Of a stretch of DNA of 44,388 bases, positions 6,049 to 13,483 are shown in pieces. The translations under genes were made by a program, and so were the position numbers. The stretch comes from a virus. Each line of letters starts with the position of its first letter. The first letter of the stretch is position 1. The notes beneath the pieces were generated by a model. It was not told where the DNA came from. It ran no database searches and saw only the letters and a program-made list of their open reading frames with translations. The stretch covers positions 1 to 44,388 of the IMG/VR virus record IMGVR_UViG_3300009285_005276; one strand, given 5' to 3'.

Positions 6049-7902
6049 CTACATCTTTGGTATTCCTGGCAAGGAAGGAGCAGAGCCTCCTAGTCCTGCC
6101 GTCGACCTTTGTAAAACATTTTGTGGCGTTTCTACCCCACGTCCAGTCTCGCCCATTGGCGTTTCCTTTTGCGTAGCTTCTCCGCCTCCACCACCTCCTT
6201 TCATAGCCCCAGTCAACATTTGAATTTTACCCTGTTCTCTAATTTCAGCTATTTTAGCCATAGTTTCTTGGGTTAATTGCCCTGTTTTCCAAGCCAAAAG
6301 TCTTTCAGCCGCTTTCACTGGGTTTGCGAATTTAAGTCTTTCAAATAGAGTAGTGGGGTCTAAAGCTCCTAATTGCCATAACTGCACAGCTTCAGTTCTT
6401 AATGAAACCTCATCCATCGGCAAAGTAACCCCCGACTTAACCTCAATCTCAATATGGTCTTCAATATCATCCCGGTTCATTTTAATGAACTCAATCGCGC
6501 CGTCTTCACCCAAAATCTTAATTACATGAGACTCGGTGTAATAGAGTTTCATTAACTGAACAAGACCATTGGCTAGACGATATACTCCGCGATTCAAACA
6601 TCGGGTTATTAAGTCAACTCTAGTAAAGTCTTGCTGTCTTGAAAGAATGTCCTGACCTAAAGTTTTAGCATTGGCAGCTCCTCTGGTCGCGGAATGAACG
6701 CCCATAATATTGTCAAAGGTTGCTTCCGTATGAGTTAAGTTGGCGAAATGAGCTTCCGGCAAAGGAACACCTGGTTCTCTTCTTACTTTATTTTCCGACG
6801 CAACACCTTCACCACGAATAACCAAACCGATTTCATCCGTAATATTATCAGACTTCTCTTGGGTCATCGCATCCGAATCAACATAAACTTGCCCATTACC
6901 CATGCGCTTTAAATTCTCGGCAATATTTCTTTTGCCAACGTTAATCAAATCCTGTATGGAAATCACCTGCTCAACTAGGGCGGGATTATTTAATCCGTAA
7001 GGGGAGAAGAAGACATAGGGGTCAGTAGGACGGTCTAGGTGGTTATGAAAAATTACTTTGGATTTATTTTTACGCTTGCCGTTTCTATCAAAATATCTTT
7101 CCTTTTTTTCTTCACCCTTAAAATCCCAATAGGGGTTTTCCCGTTTTTCTAAAATCTTCCCGGAGCATATCCAGGCGGTCATCTCGCGCGACCAGACTTC
7201 AAAGACCTTATAGGTAAGCATGCCCTTATAGTCAGATGATTTGGGAATGTTGCCCGATACTTTATCCCAAGCCGCAGTCGCGGTTAATTCATCCGCATTT
7301 ATTTTCGGCCAGTAGTCTTTGATTTCATTTTTAGTATATTCCTGAAGTTCGATTTTGTAAGGAAGCTCATGCAGGTCAAGACTTGGCATATCCGAAACTA
7401 AAATCAAACGAGGGTCTTTAACTTCAATATCTAGGTCATCCTTCTCATAAGACCAGCACCATTTAGCTACGCCAAAACGGAAAAGCATTAAATGGCGGGT
7501 AATGTCCTCCAGCTTTTTCTGAACTTCGAGTTCCGTATATTTCTTGCCTAAAACCTTTTGAAGTTTCTGCGCCTTATTTAAAGAGATTTCATTTTCACTT
7601 CCAGGCACGACAACGAACTGATGAGCATTAGCCGTAACTACTGGAACTATTGTCTCCACCCCTTCAAAGATACGGTTCTCAACAGAGTTTACTTTATGTC
7701 CTGGGAGCATATCGCGCTCGGTCTGATTGCCACGATAATACTGCTCGGCAAGTTCTTGTTTCTTTAAGAGATAATCATGGTAAGAAGAAGATTCAGAAAG
7801 CCACGCGGTAAAGGTTTCGAGAATTTCATCGTCGGTTGAATCAATAAAAAACTTCTCTTCTTGTGGTTGGTTGCCTTTAAAAAATCTGTCTAGTAATGCC
7901 AT
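6049..7902 (-). CDS. Portal protein
   Basis: 617 residues, within the size range of podovirus-like portals. It follows the large terminase gene after a 3 nt gap and precedes scaffold and capsid genes. Features include an acidic N-terminus, a long central region with YDxxLKKQELAEQYYRGNQ, a conserved-looking NPALVEQVISIQDLINVGKR helix and a Gly-rich plus Pro-rich tail (KGGGGGGEA, then many Pro). The portal ring forms the packaging vertex, binds terminase and later joins the adaptor. Identification rests on position, length and overall style, since portals lack short diagnostic motifs. Confidence 0.82.
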   Translation of the reverse strand: MALLDRFFKGNQPQEEKFFIDSTDDEILETFTAWLSESSSYHDYLLKKQELAEQYYRGNQTERDMLPGHKVNSVENRIFEGVETIVPVVTANAHQFVVVPGSENEISLNKAQKLQKVLGKKYTELEVQKKLEDITRHLMLFRFGVAKWCWSYEKDDLDIEVKDPRLILVSDMPSLDLHELPYKIELQEYTKNEIKDYWPKINADELTATAAWDKVSGNIPKSSDYKGMLTYKVFEVWSREMTAWICSGKILEKRENPYWDFKGEEKKERYFDRNGKRKNKSKVIFHNHLDRPTDPYVFFSPYGLNNPALVEQVISIQDLINVGKRNIAENLKRMGNGQVYVDSDAMTQEKSDNITDEIGLVIRGEGVASENKVRREPGVPLPEAHFANLTHTEATFDNIMGVHSATRGAANAKTLGQDILSRQQDFTRVDLITRCLNRGVYRLANGLVQLMKLYYTESHVIKILGEDGAIEFIKMNRDDIEDHIEIEVKSGVTLPMDEVSLRTEAVQLWQLGALDPTTLFERLKFANPVKAAERLLAWKTGQLTQETMAKIAEIREQGKIQMLTGAMKGGGGGGEATQKETPMGETGRGVETPQNVLQRSTAGLGGSAPSLPGIPKM

Positions 7903-7905
7903 AAT

Positions 7906-9408
7906 TTATTTTAGCACCCAACTCTTCTCAATTTCCAATGTTGGTTTATACAACTGACTATTTCGCTTCGGATAAATCTTTCCATCAATAATTGTATAAG
8001 GAGAATTATTTTTTTCCTTTTCTCCGCCTCCTGGTGAAGTAATGGTGGACGCGGTTACTTGTTTCTTCTCCCAGAAGGCTAGGAACGAAGCGATAACCCT
8101 GTCGTCGTGAAATCCCTCTTCCGCGCCCATGCCGTTTAAGTTGGCTTCATCGGAATAAACAAAGGTTTTGATTTGGTTTAAGGTTTTGGCACTCCTGATT
8201 TTTGGCTCTCTTAATCGACATAATTCCTGGAAGTGGGAAACCAAGAGAGGCTTGGTCTGGCGAGTAGTACGCCAGCCTACTTTTTCAAAACGCTTGCCCG
8301 TCTTTTTTTCAAATTCCTCTCTCCGATAAATCTTCAAATCCTTTTTCATTAAAGCGTTAACCAAGGCAAGACCTATTGAATTCATTTCAGGAACAATCGT
8401 GATTTTATTATCCTTATCCGAATACAAAGAAGCCCAGAATTCTACTTTCTCGGCAAGTAAGTCAGGAGGAATTCTACCGGACGTGGACGCTACTTCTTCA
8501 TCACAACAGAGGTCAACTATGGAAACCGAGAACTCATCAGATTTTTGTTTCTCGTCCGGCACGCCGGGTTCAACAACTCCTTCTGAAGGGTCAACGCCCA
8601 TTTGGTACTTATGCCCTTTTTGATATTCCTTAAAAACATCGAGTCCCTCTCTTTGAAATTTGGGTTTCATTTCATATTGCCAAAGTTTTGTTTGGTACTC
8701 TCTTGCAATCACGATACGGTCAGCTAATAAGTCGGAATCCCAGATGCCGTAGACGAATTGTTTTTTATACCCTTCAGGATATTTCAGGAGGTCTTGGACA
8801 TACTCGGAAGGCAGGTTCTTTTCGTTTTCGAGTGTAGAGGCTTCGATGACTTCATACTCCGGTTCAGGGTTTTGTTTGAAGTCGTGAAAGAGCCAAGTTA
8901 GGGCGGGGTTGGTGGATAGATACCCCTTTCTTTCCCCGTCGGGTATGCCCTGACGTCTTAATCTGCCCCTTAACCCCAGAAAGACATTACGGGAGATGTC
9001 TTCAGCTTGGTCGATAAAAAAGCCGCCTAGGTTCATAGAACGGATTTCACCTTCAGCTATTGTGTCCAAGTGCCTAAAGATGATTTCCGAGCCGTTACGG
9101 AATTTTAATCTACCTTCAGCTTTAAGATAGTCTTGGATTAAATTGTCGGGAACAACATTGAAGAAGTCTTTGATTAAGGAGTCGCGTAATTCAGGATAAG
9201 TTTTTCTTCCCATAAGAATATAGTTTTTGGGATAGCGCAAACATAAGTCAGTGGCTTTTAAGATGAGCATGAGAGATTTTCCACAACCATAACCTCCGGA
9301 AAATAAAACGAACTTCTTGGGAGAAGTCCAAAAGCGTTTTTGCGAAGGATTGAATTCGTATGTGGAAATTATTTCACCGGACTCAACATCAGCAAATTTA
9401 AATTTCAT
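7906..9408 (-). CDS. terL: Terminase large subunit
   Basis: 500 residues. The ATPase domain has Walker A GGYGCGKS at 38-45 and Walker B FFIDQAED at 130-137. The C-terminal nuclease domain shows the first acidic motif MGVDPSEG at about 270 and the late motif HDDRVIASFLAF at about 434, as expected for the RNase H-like resolvase fold. It powers DNA packaging through the portal and makes the cuts at headful or site-specific ends. It lies between a small basic gene and the portal. The full length is intact and uninterrupted. Confidence 0.93.
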   Translation of the reverse strand: MKFKFADVESGEIISTYEFNPSQKRFWTSPKKFVLFSGGYGCGKSLMLILKATDLCLRYPKNYILMGRKTYPELRDSLIKDFFNVVPDNLIQDYLKAEGRLKFRNGSEIIFRHLDTIAEGEIRSMNLGGFFIDQAEDISRNVFLGLRGRLRRQGIPDGERKGYLSTNPALTWLFHDFKQNPEPEYEVIEASTLENEKNLPSEYVQDLLKYPEGYKKQFVYGIWDSDLLADRIVIAREYQTKLWQYEMKPKFQREGLDVFKEYQKGHKYQMGVDPSEGVVEPGVPDEKQKSDEFSVSIVDLCCDEEVASTSGRIPPDLLAEKVEFWASLYSDKDNKITIVPEMNSIGLALVNALMKKDLKIYRREEFEKKTGKRFEKVGWRTTRQTKPLLVSHFQELCRLREPKIRSAKTLNQIKTFVYSDEANLNGMGAEEGFHDDRVIASFLAFWEKKQVTASTITSPGGGEKEKNNSPYTIIDGKIYPKRNSQLYKPTLEIEKSWVLK

Positions 9409-9427
9409 TAGAATGGGTTAGGAAACC

Positions 9428-9709
9428 TCATTTAGGTTTGGATAATTTAAGACCTGGATTTTTAGCTCTCCATTGGCCTATTTTTTTTCGTTCTTTTAAC
9501 TCTCCCCATTGAGACTTGGCTAAACTTTCATCTCTCTCTTTATTGGACTTGTCTTGTTTTATCTTCTGTCCGTACACTTTCTCGAACTTAGGATTACTAG
9601 GTTGAAGTATGTCAAGAGCATGGCGTTCCTGTAGCTTAGCTAGGTATCTTCGGCCATTAGAGCTTTTGAGTAATTCCTTAACTCCACCTTTGGGCATGTA
9701 GTCTGGCAT
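9428..9709 (-). CDS. Small charged protein between terminase genes
   Basis: 93 residues, Lys/Arg/Glu-rich and predicted mainly helical (ELLKSSNGRRYLAKLQERHA; ERDESLAKSQWGELKERKKI). It lies 19 nt upstream of terL and 282 nt downstream of the terminase small subunit, in the same orientation. No known motif. A packaging accessory or nucleic-acid-binding role would fit the position but is not shown. Confidence 0.5.
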   Translation of the reverse strand: MPDYMPKGGVKELLKSSNGRRYLAKLQERHALDILQPSNPKFEKVYGQKIKQDKSNKERDESLAKSQWGELKERKKIGQWRAKNPGLKLSKPK

Positions 9710-9991
9710 AGGAATAGTGTTTAAATCAATTCTGACTGGGCGAAATTAAAAGTTTTAGTAAAAGTCGATAACTGATACTCAACAGGGGGGTACTTTGATT
9801 CTAGGGGTATTAGAATGCTTCTGGTGATGTGTAGTGTATTTTCTCTTTGTTTCACTTAGTTATTTTTAGAATTAATGTGGGAGGATGTTAATAATTCTTT
9901 TCAAACCCCATACCCTTTGTTTCTAGACCCCGACCCCTTATCATCTGTCAAGTTCGCACAACAGCTATAAAGCGAACAAGGTAATAAACCT
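9710..9991. other. Gene-free stretch between small terminase and the 93-residue gene
   Basis: 282 bases without a supported ORF. It holds a 6-bp inverted repeat GTTCGC (9952-9957) / GCGAAC (9972-9977) just past the small terminase stop, ATTCTA...TAGAAT near 9800-9818, and C-rich plus-strand runs. Packaging initiation sites often lie near the small terminase gene, so a pac or cos site is possible, but nothing here proves it. Confidence 0.35.
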
Positions 9992-10345
9992 TTATTTTTC
10001 AATGATTATCCCAATGTTGGTATTAGCTTTAGCATTGTCATTGCCTAGCTTACCCTTTGCTTTGAGTGAGAGTTCAAGGAATTTGGCAAGGTCTGAATAC
10101 TTTATGCTTTTCTCTGTTTTAGCGTTAAATGCTTTGTTAAATTGCTCTAAATCCTCATTATCCTTAGGCAATAGACTATTGACTTCCTGCTTAAAATTAT
10201 CATTATGTAACATCCTAGAAGCCATAACTTGAGCCGAAGGTTTAGCTAAATTAGGTCTAACTTTCATAACAGCTTGAGATGCATTCATTCCATTTGCTAT
10301 GAATTCCTTTGCAATAGCATTGAGTTGTAATTTATTCCTAGGCAT
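9992..10345 (-). CDS. terS: Terminase small subunit
   Basis: 117 residues, within the family range. The N-terminal half reads LNAIAKEFIANGMNASQAVM then SAQVMASRMLHNDNFKQEV, which matches the helix-turn-helix organisation of small terminases (Asn-Ala-Ser-Gln-Ala followed by repeated ASR-x-L and N-x-x-F/V). The C-terminus is a helical region ending in NIGIIIEK, likely for oligomerisation and terminase contact. It precedes terL on the same strand. It should recognise the packaging site and regulate the large subunit. An AT-rich leader of about 65 nt precedes it. Confidence 0.72.
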   Translation of the reverse strand: MPRNKLQLNAIAKEFIANGMNASQAVMKVRPNLAKPSAQVMASRMLHNDNFKQEVNSLLPKDNEDLEQFNKAFNAKTEKSIKYSDLAKFLELSLKAKGKLGNDNAKANTNIGIIIEK

Positions 10346-10410
10346 TAGATTTAATTAAATATAATTAGATTAGATATAATAATAAGCATATATCCATGCT
10401 ATGTCGTGTT

Positions 10411-10638
10411 TTAAGACTTGTCATTGGTTAGGTCATTTATCATTTGCTCATGCTTTTGTTTATCAAATGGGCTAGTTATTGTCGTTTTAAAATCATTTCT
10501 CATCATTTCTTTTTCCTGCTTTGTTAGCTTAACGCTATTGACATCATTAAATATATTATGTTGAGTATGTCGTCCTAAATAATAGCCTATAAGTAAAAAA
10601 ATGGCTTGAAATATAACGATTATAATAATTTCATTCAT
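10411..10638 (-). CDS. Small membrane-anchored protein
   Basis: 75 residues from MNEIIIIVIFQAIFLLIGYY. A single membrane segment spans about residues 4-21, followed by a charged, soluble C-terminal domain (LTKQEKEMMRNDFKTTIT). A longer frame begins at 10740, but its N-terminal 34 residues look non-coding and the internal Met gives a clean signal-anchor start. It is the last minus-strand gene before the divergent early promoter. Function unknown; a superinfection-exclusion or lysis accessory role is possible. Confidence 0.5.
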   Translation of the reverse strand: MNEIIIIVIFQAIFLLIGYYLGRHTQHNIFNDVNSVKLTKQEKEMMRNDFKTTITSPFDKQKHEQMINDLTNDKS

Positions 10639-10767
10639 AAATGTGTATAACTTCTTTGTCTTGTTATTGACATTATAAGAGACAAGACTATGATGGATAT
10701 AGTTAGATATTTGAGAAGGGATAAACGCAGATAAGCTCAATAAATTTTTAATAGGCTTTCAAACTCG

Positions 10768-10796
10768 TTGTCCCTTCTTATATCTTACTATACAAT
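10768..10796 (+). promoter_or_regulatory. Sigma70-like promoter for the plus-strand early region
   Basis: TTGTCC (10768-10773) and TACAAT (10791-10796) with a 17-nt spacer, in the divergent gap before the first plus-strand gene. Transcription would start near 10803, about 70 nt upstream of the ArdC-like start. It precedes the left arm of a 24-bp inverted repeat. Confidence 0.55.
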
Positions 10797-10820
10797 CCGT
10801 ACTTTGAAAACAAAAATAAT

Positions 10821-11313
10821 AACTATCCCAAAATCAAGGCGTAATAAAAAAGGCAATAGGAATAAATAAAAAACATGACTACATATACCACTGAACAAAA
10901 AAAAGAGTATTTCAAAACCTTGCGTCAAAATTGGCAAAAAAATAAAGAACTAAGCCAAAATGACGTAGACATGAAAGCGAAATATGAAGCGATTTTGAAA
11001 GAGTCGCCGGATTATAAAATAAGTTATACGGGATTTTATTTCGTAATGATGCAAATGCAAAGGCTAGGCTTAGAAGGTACGCCCTACGTTGACGCTAAAA
11101 CATTTAACGGCTGGCGTTCTACTGGCTTCAAAGTTAAGAAAGGTGAAACATCGAAAATAGAAGGTATTACATGGATAGGAAATGAGGATGATGACAGCAA
11201 AAAAACATTATATCCGAAACGCTACGCCCTATTCCATAAATCGCAAGTAGAAGCATTATAACCGCCTTGCTTATAAATCGAGTAAGCATTTACGCCTTGA
11301 TTTTGGGATAGTT
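10821..11313. repeat. Perfect 24-bp inverted repeat enclosing the ArdC-like gene
   Basis: The left arm (10821-10844, AACTATCCCAAAATC...GGCGTAA) and right arm (11290-11313, TTACGCC...GGGATAGTT) are exact reverse complements over 24 bases. The gene at 10875-11261 lies entirely between them. Neither arm has a terminator T-run. Confidence 0.85.
10875..11261 (+). CDS. ArdC N-terminal-like ssDNA-binding protein
   Basis: 128 residues. The segment AKTFNGWRSTGFKVKKGETS followed by EGITWIGN and a late ALFHKSQVEAL matches the DUF1738/ArdC N-terminal pattern (W-x3-G-x-V-KKGE ... F-x-x-x-Q-V), which binds single-stranded DNA. In full ArdC proteins this precedes a metalloprotease domain; that domain is absent here. 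The first gene after the early promoter, it could protect incoming DNA or act in replication. It is enclosed by a 24-bp inverted repeat and preceded by a leader AAAGGCAATAG that recurs before the next gene. Confidence 0.6.
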   Translation: MTTYTTEQKKEYFKTLRQNWQKNKELSQNDVDMKAKYEAILKESPDYKISYTGFYFVMMQMQRLGLEGTPYVDAKTFNGWRSTGFKVKKGETSKIEGITWIGNEDDDSKKTLYPKRYALFHKSQVEAL

Positions 11314-11564
11314 GCCAGTAAAAAGGATAGAAGCGAAAAAAAGGCAATGGGAATAAAAACATGGATAAAGAAATAGTATATACGTTGGCTTATGAAACCG
11401 AAGAGGACATAAAAAAAGCCGTAGAATTACGAAGCGAGCTTTACGAAAAATTTAATAACGTACAAGTTTATCCAAATGGATTGTACGAAGTAAGAATAAT
11501 AGCAAAAGACGAAATTAAATAGCCTCCCAATAGTCGCAAGGGCGTTTCTATTCTTTTTACTGGC
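11314..11564. repeat. 22-bp inverted repeat enclosing the 53-residue gene
   Basis: The left arm 11314-11335 (GCCAGTAAAAAGGATAGAAGCG, split here as GCCAGTAAAAAGG and ATAGAAGCG) and right arm 11543-11564 (CGTTTCTATTCTTTTTACTG plus GC) pair over 22 positions with only two G.U wobbles. The left arm starts directly after the right arm of the previous 24-bp repeat. Confidence 0.75.
11361..11522 (+). CDS. Small early protein (53 residues)
   Basis: MDKEIVYTLAYETEEDIKKA and so on, ending EVRIIAKDEIK. It looks like a small alpha/beta protein without cysteines or membrane segments. The 12 bases before its ATG repeat the leader before the previous gene (AAAGGCAATGGGAATAAA). It lies in the loop of a long inverted repeat. 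Unknown function; it was missed by length filters but has good codon use and a consistent frame. Confidence 0.5.
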   Translation: MDKEIVYTLAYETEEDIKKAVELRSELYEKFNNVQVYPNGLYEVRIIAKDEIK

Positions 11565-11663
11565 ATGGAGGGTTTAATTTTGAGGTTGCGATAATTCACG
11601 GGTCGCATTAAATAAACCCTGTTAATAGTTTAGCCTCACTATTGCCTTTCCCTCCATGTCAGT
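11559..11663. ncRNA. Non-coding stem-loop region with 14-16 bp arms
   Basis: ACTGGCATGGAGGG (11559-11572) pairs with CCCTCCATGTCAGT (11650-11663), with one G.U. The loop holds TGCGA...TCGCA and GGGTTTAAT...ATTAAATAAACCC sub-stems. CTATTGCCTTT at 11639-11649 is complementary to the leaders of the two preceding genes (10849-10859 exactly; 11340-11350 with one wobble). No ORF is supported. The folding suggests a structured RNA or cis element; expression is unknown. Confidence 0.4.
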
Positions 11664-11706
11664 AATTAAAAATAAAAGTCGAATTATTAAAATAATAAAT
11701 AATAAA

Positions 11707-11811
11707 ATGAGTATAAAAGAATTGATAGCGGAGTGGAAAAAATCATGGCATATAATTATTAGCCTCTCTCTCGGATTATACGTTTTAGCGTTTTTAATTT
11801 CGTTTATCTAA
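11707..11811 (+). CDS. Tiny membrane protein (34 residues)
   Basis: A short basic/acidic N-terminus (MSIKELIAEWKKSWH) precedes one hydrophobic segment (IIISLSLGLYVLAFLISFI) that reaches the C-terminus. Its TAA stop at 11809-11811 is 1 nt before the next ATG at 11813, suggesting coupled translation. Small single-pass peptides are common in early phage regions; their roles are mostly unknown. Confidence 0.45.
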   Translation: MSIKELIAEWKKSWHIIISLSLGLYVLAFLISFI

Positions 11812-11812
11812 C

Positions 11813-12145
11813 ATGGAAGCGTTAAAAAAATATCGGGAGTTTCAAAGAAGGCGAAAAATGGCTATTATCGCAAACGACACAATGACGCTCGATAAAGCCG
11901 AGCAGGAATTACGCCACAATGCCCTATTAGAGCGACTTTGTGCAGAAGATGATGATAGACTCGAAAAAGAGAAATCCCTTCGTTATAACCTAGTTGCGCG
12001 CCGTTCACGAATGTTTAACGCATTAAAGGCATCGGACTTTAATAGCGAGATATATGGATTATCGGTGGTCGAAGCATTGATAAACATAACGGAAGCGATT
12101 AGAAAAATAGATGAAAATAACAAACAATTTAAGGCCAACAGTTAA
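11813..12145 (+). CDS. Helical early protein, unknown function
   Basis: 110 residues, highly charged and predicted all-helical (KYREFQRRRKMAIIANDTM; LERLCAEDDDRLEKEKSL). No recognised motif. It overlaps the next gene by 35 nt in another frame. The mixed-charge helical content could form a coiled coil or bind nucleic acid. Identification is limited to a likely real early gene because of its frame length and packing. Confidence 0.5.
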   Translation: MEALKKYREFQRRRKMAIIANDTMTLDKAEQELRHNALLERLCAEDDDRLEKEKSLRYNLVARRSRMFNALKASDFNSEIYGLSVVEALINITEAIRKIDENNKQFKANS

Positions 12146-12476
12146 AAAACTGGTTTTAAATCACAAAGGAAAGACAATCGGATATTATCAAGAATTCAAA
12201 GACGGTACTTTCCTACTTGAAAAATATGTCGATTTTAGCAAGCATTATTTTGTTAAGCATGACGGCTACGGAATACAGAAAAGCGTTTTCGACAAACTCA
12301 TTCAAGATAAAGAAGGGACTATCCGGATAGTCGAGAGCGATAGAAACAAAATATGGTTATCAAGTGCGGTTGATTGGAGAGAACACGCCGTTAAAGAGAA
12401 TATAGGCGATTATGGAGAGCAGTTAATATTATCAATTAATAAAATGGTCGAAGAAGAGTTTAATATAGACATTTAA
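12111..12476 (+). CDS. Unknown early protein (121 residues)
   Basis: The N-terminal half looks like a beta-hairpin module (LVLNHKGKTIGYYQEFKDGT then FLLEKYVDF), followed by helices and an acidic C-terminus (MVEEEFNIDI). The start at 12111 lies inside the end of the previous gene, a 35-nt overlap; the next in-frame Met is far inside, so the overlap is probably real. Unknown function. Confidence 0.5.
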   Translation: MKITNNLRPTVKKLVLNHKGKTIGYYQEFKDGTFLLEKYVDFSKHYFVKHDGYGIQKSVFDKLIQDKEGTIRIVESDRNKIWLSSAVDWREHAVKENIGDYGEQLILSINKMVEEEFNIDI

Positions 12477-12478
12477 TT

Positions 12479-12661
12479 ATGCATATATATATATCAATTA
12501 AATTTCCTTCCGCAGACGGCAAATACACAATTTCGCACGACGAATTTATAGATAACTTTGAGTCTTTGCGAAACGTGGTAGATACTTTCGAAAACCTATA
12601 CCATGAAGAGAAAGAAAAAGAAGCGAAACGCCCGATAGAGTCAGAGGATATTCCGTTTTAG
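12479..12661 (+). CDS. Small acidic protein with SSB-like C-terminal tip
   Basis: 60 residues starting 2 nt after the preceding stop. The N-terminus (MHIYISIKFPSADGKYTISH) is beta-like, then a helix, a charged linker, and the terminal sequence IESEDIPF. Bacterial single-stranded DNA-binding proteins end in an acidic tip followed by DIPF, which docks many genome-maintenance enzymes. The protein is too short for a complete SSB fold. It could act as a mimic or recruiter of SSB-interacting proteins; that is inference. Confidence 0.5.
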   Translation: MHIYISIKFPSADGKYTISHDEFIDNFESLRNVVDTFENLYHEEKEKEAKRPIESEDIPF

Positions 12662-12673
12662 AGTTATCGATGC

Positions 12674-12976
12674 CTATCCCTTCACGACATAATCCCATTC
12701 AGGCAACGGAACGGTCTGACCCGCAAGCTCGTGAGTGCAGTCGCCGAGAAATTGTATCTGCCCGTCTTTCACAAATGAGTGGCAACGCTTCGGCGTATGT
12801 TCCTCACCCTCATCCCAAGTAGCGAGAATAGACGGCTCAAATGTTGGCTTTTCCAGCGACCCATTCCAGCCCCAAGTCGTTGCACCTTTTGTTTCTATCT
12901 TGTGCGGAGTTTTGCACGCGGGGCAGTTGAACCAAACGCTCCCGTGGCTGTCTTGTTTTGCAACATTCATACGCAT
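12674..12976 (-). CDS. DUF6527-like zinc-binding protein
   Basis: 100 residues. Features: FNCPACKTPHKI (CxxC-type), GWNGSLEKPTFEPSILATWD, then RCHSFVKDGQIQFLGDCTHE and AGQTVPLPEW. This order (CPxC, WNGS-PTF-PSI, CHSF, DCTHxLAGQ) fits a small DUF6527-type family frequent in phages. The four Cys and the His residues could bind zinc. It is encoded against the direction of its neighbours, probably as an inserted single-gene cassette. Function unknown. Confidence 0.65.
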   Translation of the reverse strand: MRMNVAKQDSHGSVWFNCPACKTPHKIETKGATTWGWNGSLEKPTFEPSILATWDEGEEHTPKRCHSFVKDGQIQFLGDCTHELAGQTVPLPEWDYVVKG

Positions 12977-13033
12977 TATTTTACACGATTATGCCGTCAT
13001 GGGATAGGCGTTGAGTTATCCACTTGAGCGTCT

Positions 13034-13109
13034 ATGAAAAACCTACTAGACTTAAATTATTCGTAGATGTGATATGGATATACCAAAGCCCGCTATCACA
13101 TCTAGCGGG
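13034..13109 (+). promoter_or_regulatory. Attenuator-like leader: short ORF plus alternative hairpins
   Basis: A 10-codon ORF (13034-13066, MKNLLDLNYS) ends where TAGATGTGATA (13064-13074) begins. That 11-mer pairs perfectly with TATCACATCTA (13094-13104). The latter overlaps both arms of the terminator CCCGCTA/TAGCGGG (13089-13095 / 13103-13109), so the two structures compete. The ORF has no clear Shine-Dalgarno sequence, so peptide-controlled attenuation is only an inference. Confidence 0.4.
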
Positions 13110-13115
13110 TTTTAG
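13089..13115 (+). terminator. Intrinsic terminator
   Basis: CCCGCTA (13089-13095), a 7-base loop, and TAGCGGG (13103-13109), then TTTTAGTTTTT. It is oriented for plus-strand transcription and would end early transcripts before the 13484 operon. Confidence 0.65.
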
Positions 13116-13119
13116 TTTT

Positions 13120-13483
13120 TACAATCTTAATGATTTCTGATTCTCTGGAGATGGAGATGGAGAGGTATGGTTTTACTCCCGACAACTGTCGCTGACCGTA
13201 TAGAAGAGAAATTAGGGGTGCGCCTGAAAACGCACTGCGCGTCCGAAAGACAAAAAAGGACGCGCCCTTAATTTCTTTTCTGGAAACGGAAGTACGAATG
13301 CGCGGGTTCATTTCACCGATTCATTAGAGAAGTCTAATGTGTTTCCTAAACGAGATTGAGATGGAAACAACAAGCCATCAAGGGCTTTGCAAAGACAGAC
13401 TGAATTAAGAAACATAAGAAATCTTATTATCTATTCTTCACTCTTATAGGGATAATAAAAGTAAAAGGAGAAACTTATTTGTT
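13120..13483. other. Gene-free stretch with a large hairpin, before the 13484 operon
   Basis: No convincing gene. Within it GCGCGTCC (about 13236-13243) and GGACGCGC (about 13257-13264) are a perfect 8-bp inverted repeat, and a wider, imperfect pair (AGAAGAGAAATTAGGGG near 13202 with CCCTTAATTTCTTTTCT near 13264) encloses it. This can fold as a stem of about 20 bp. GC content rises locally. An AAAGGAG Shine-Dalgarno sequence lies at the right end, before 13484. The hairpin may be a regulatory RNA or processing element. Confidence 0.4.

Noticed and set aside
9710-9991. Packaging (pac/cos) site
   Set aside because: The position is suggestive, but the only structures are short inverted repeats; nothing diagnostic is visible.
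13102-13311. Minus-strand 69-residue frame
   Set aside because: It overlaps the terminator and the hairpin region, has no family-like sequence and no ribosome site.
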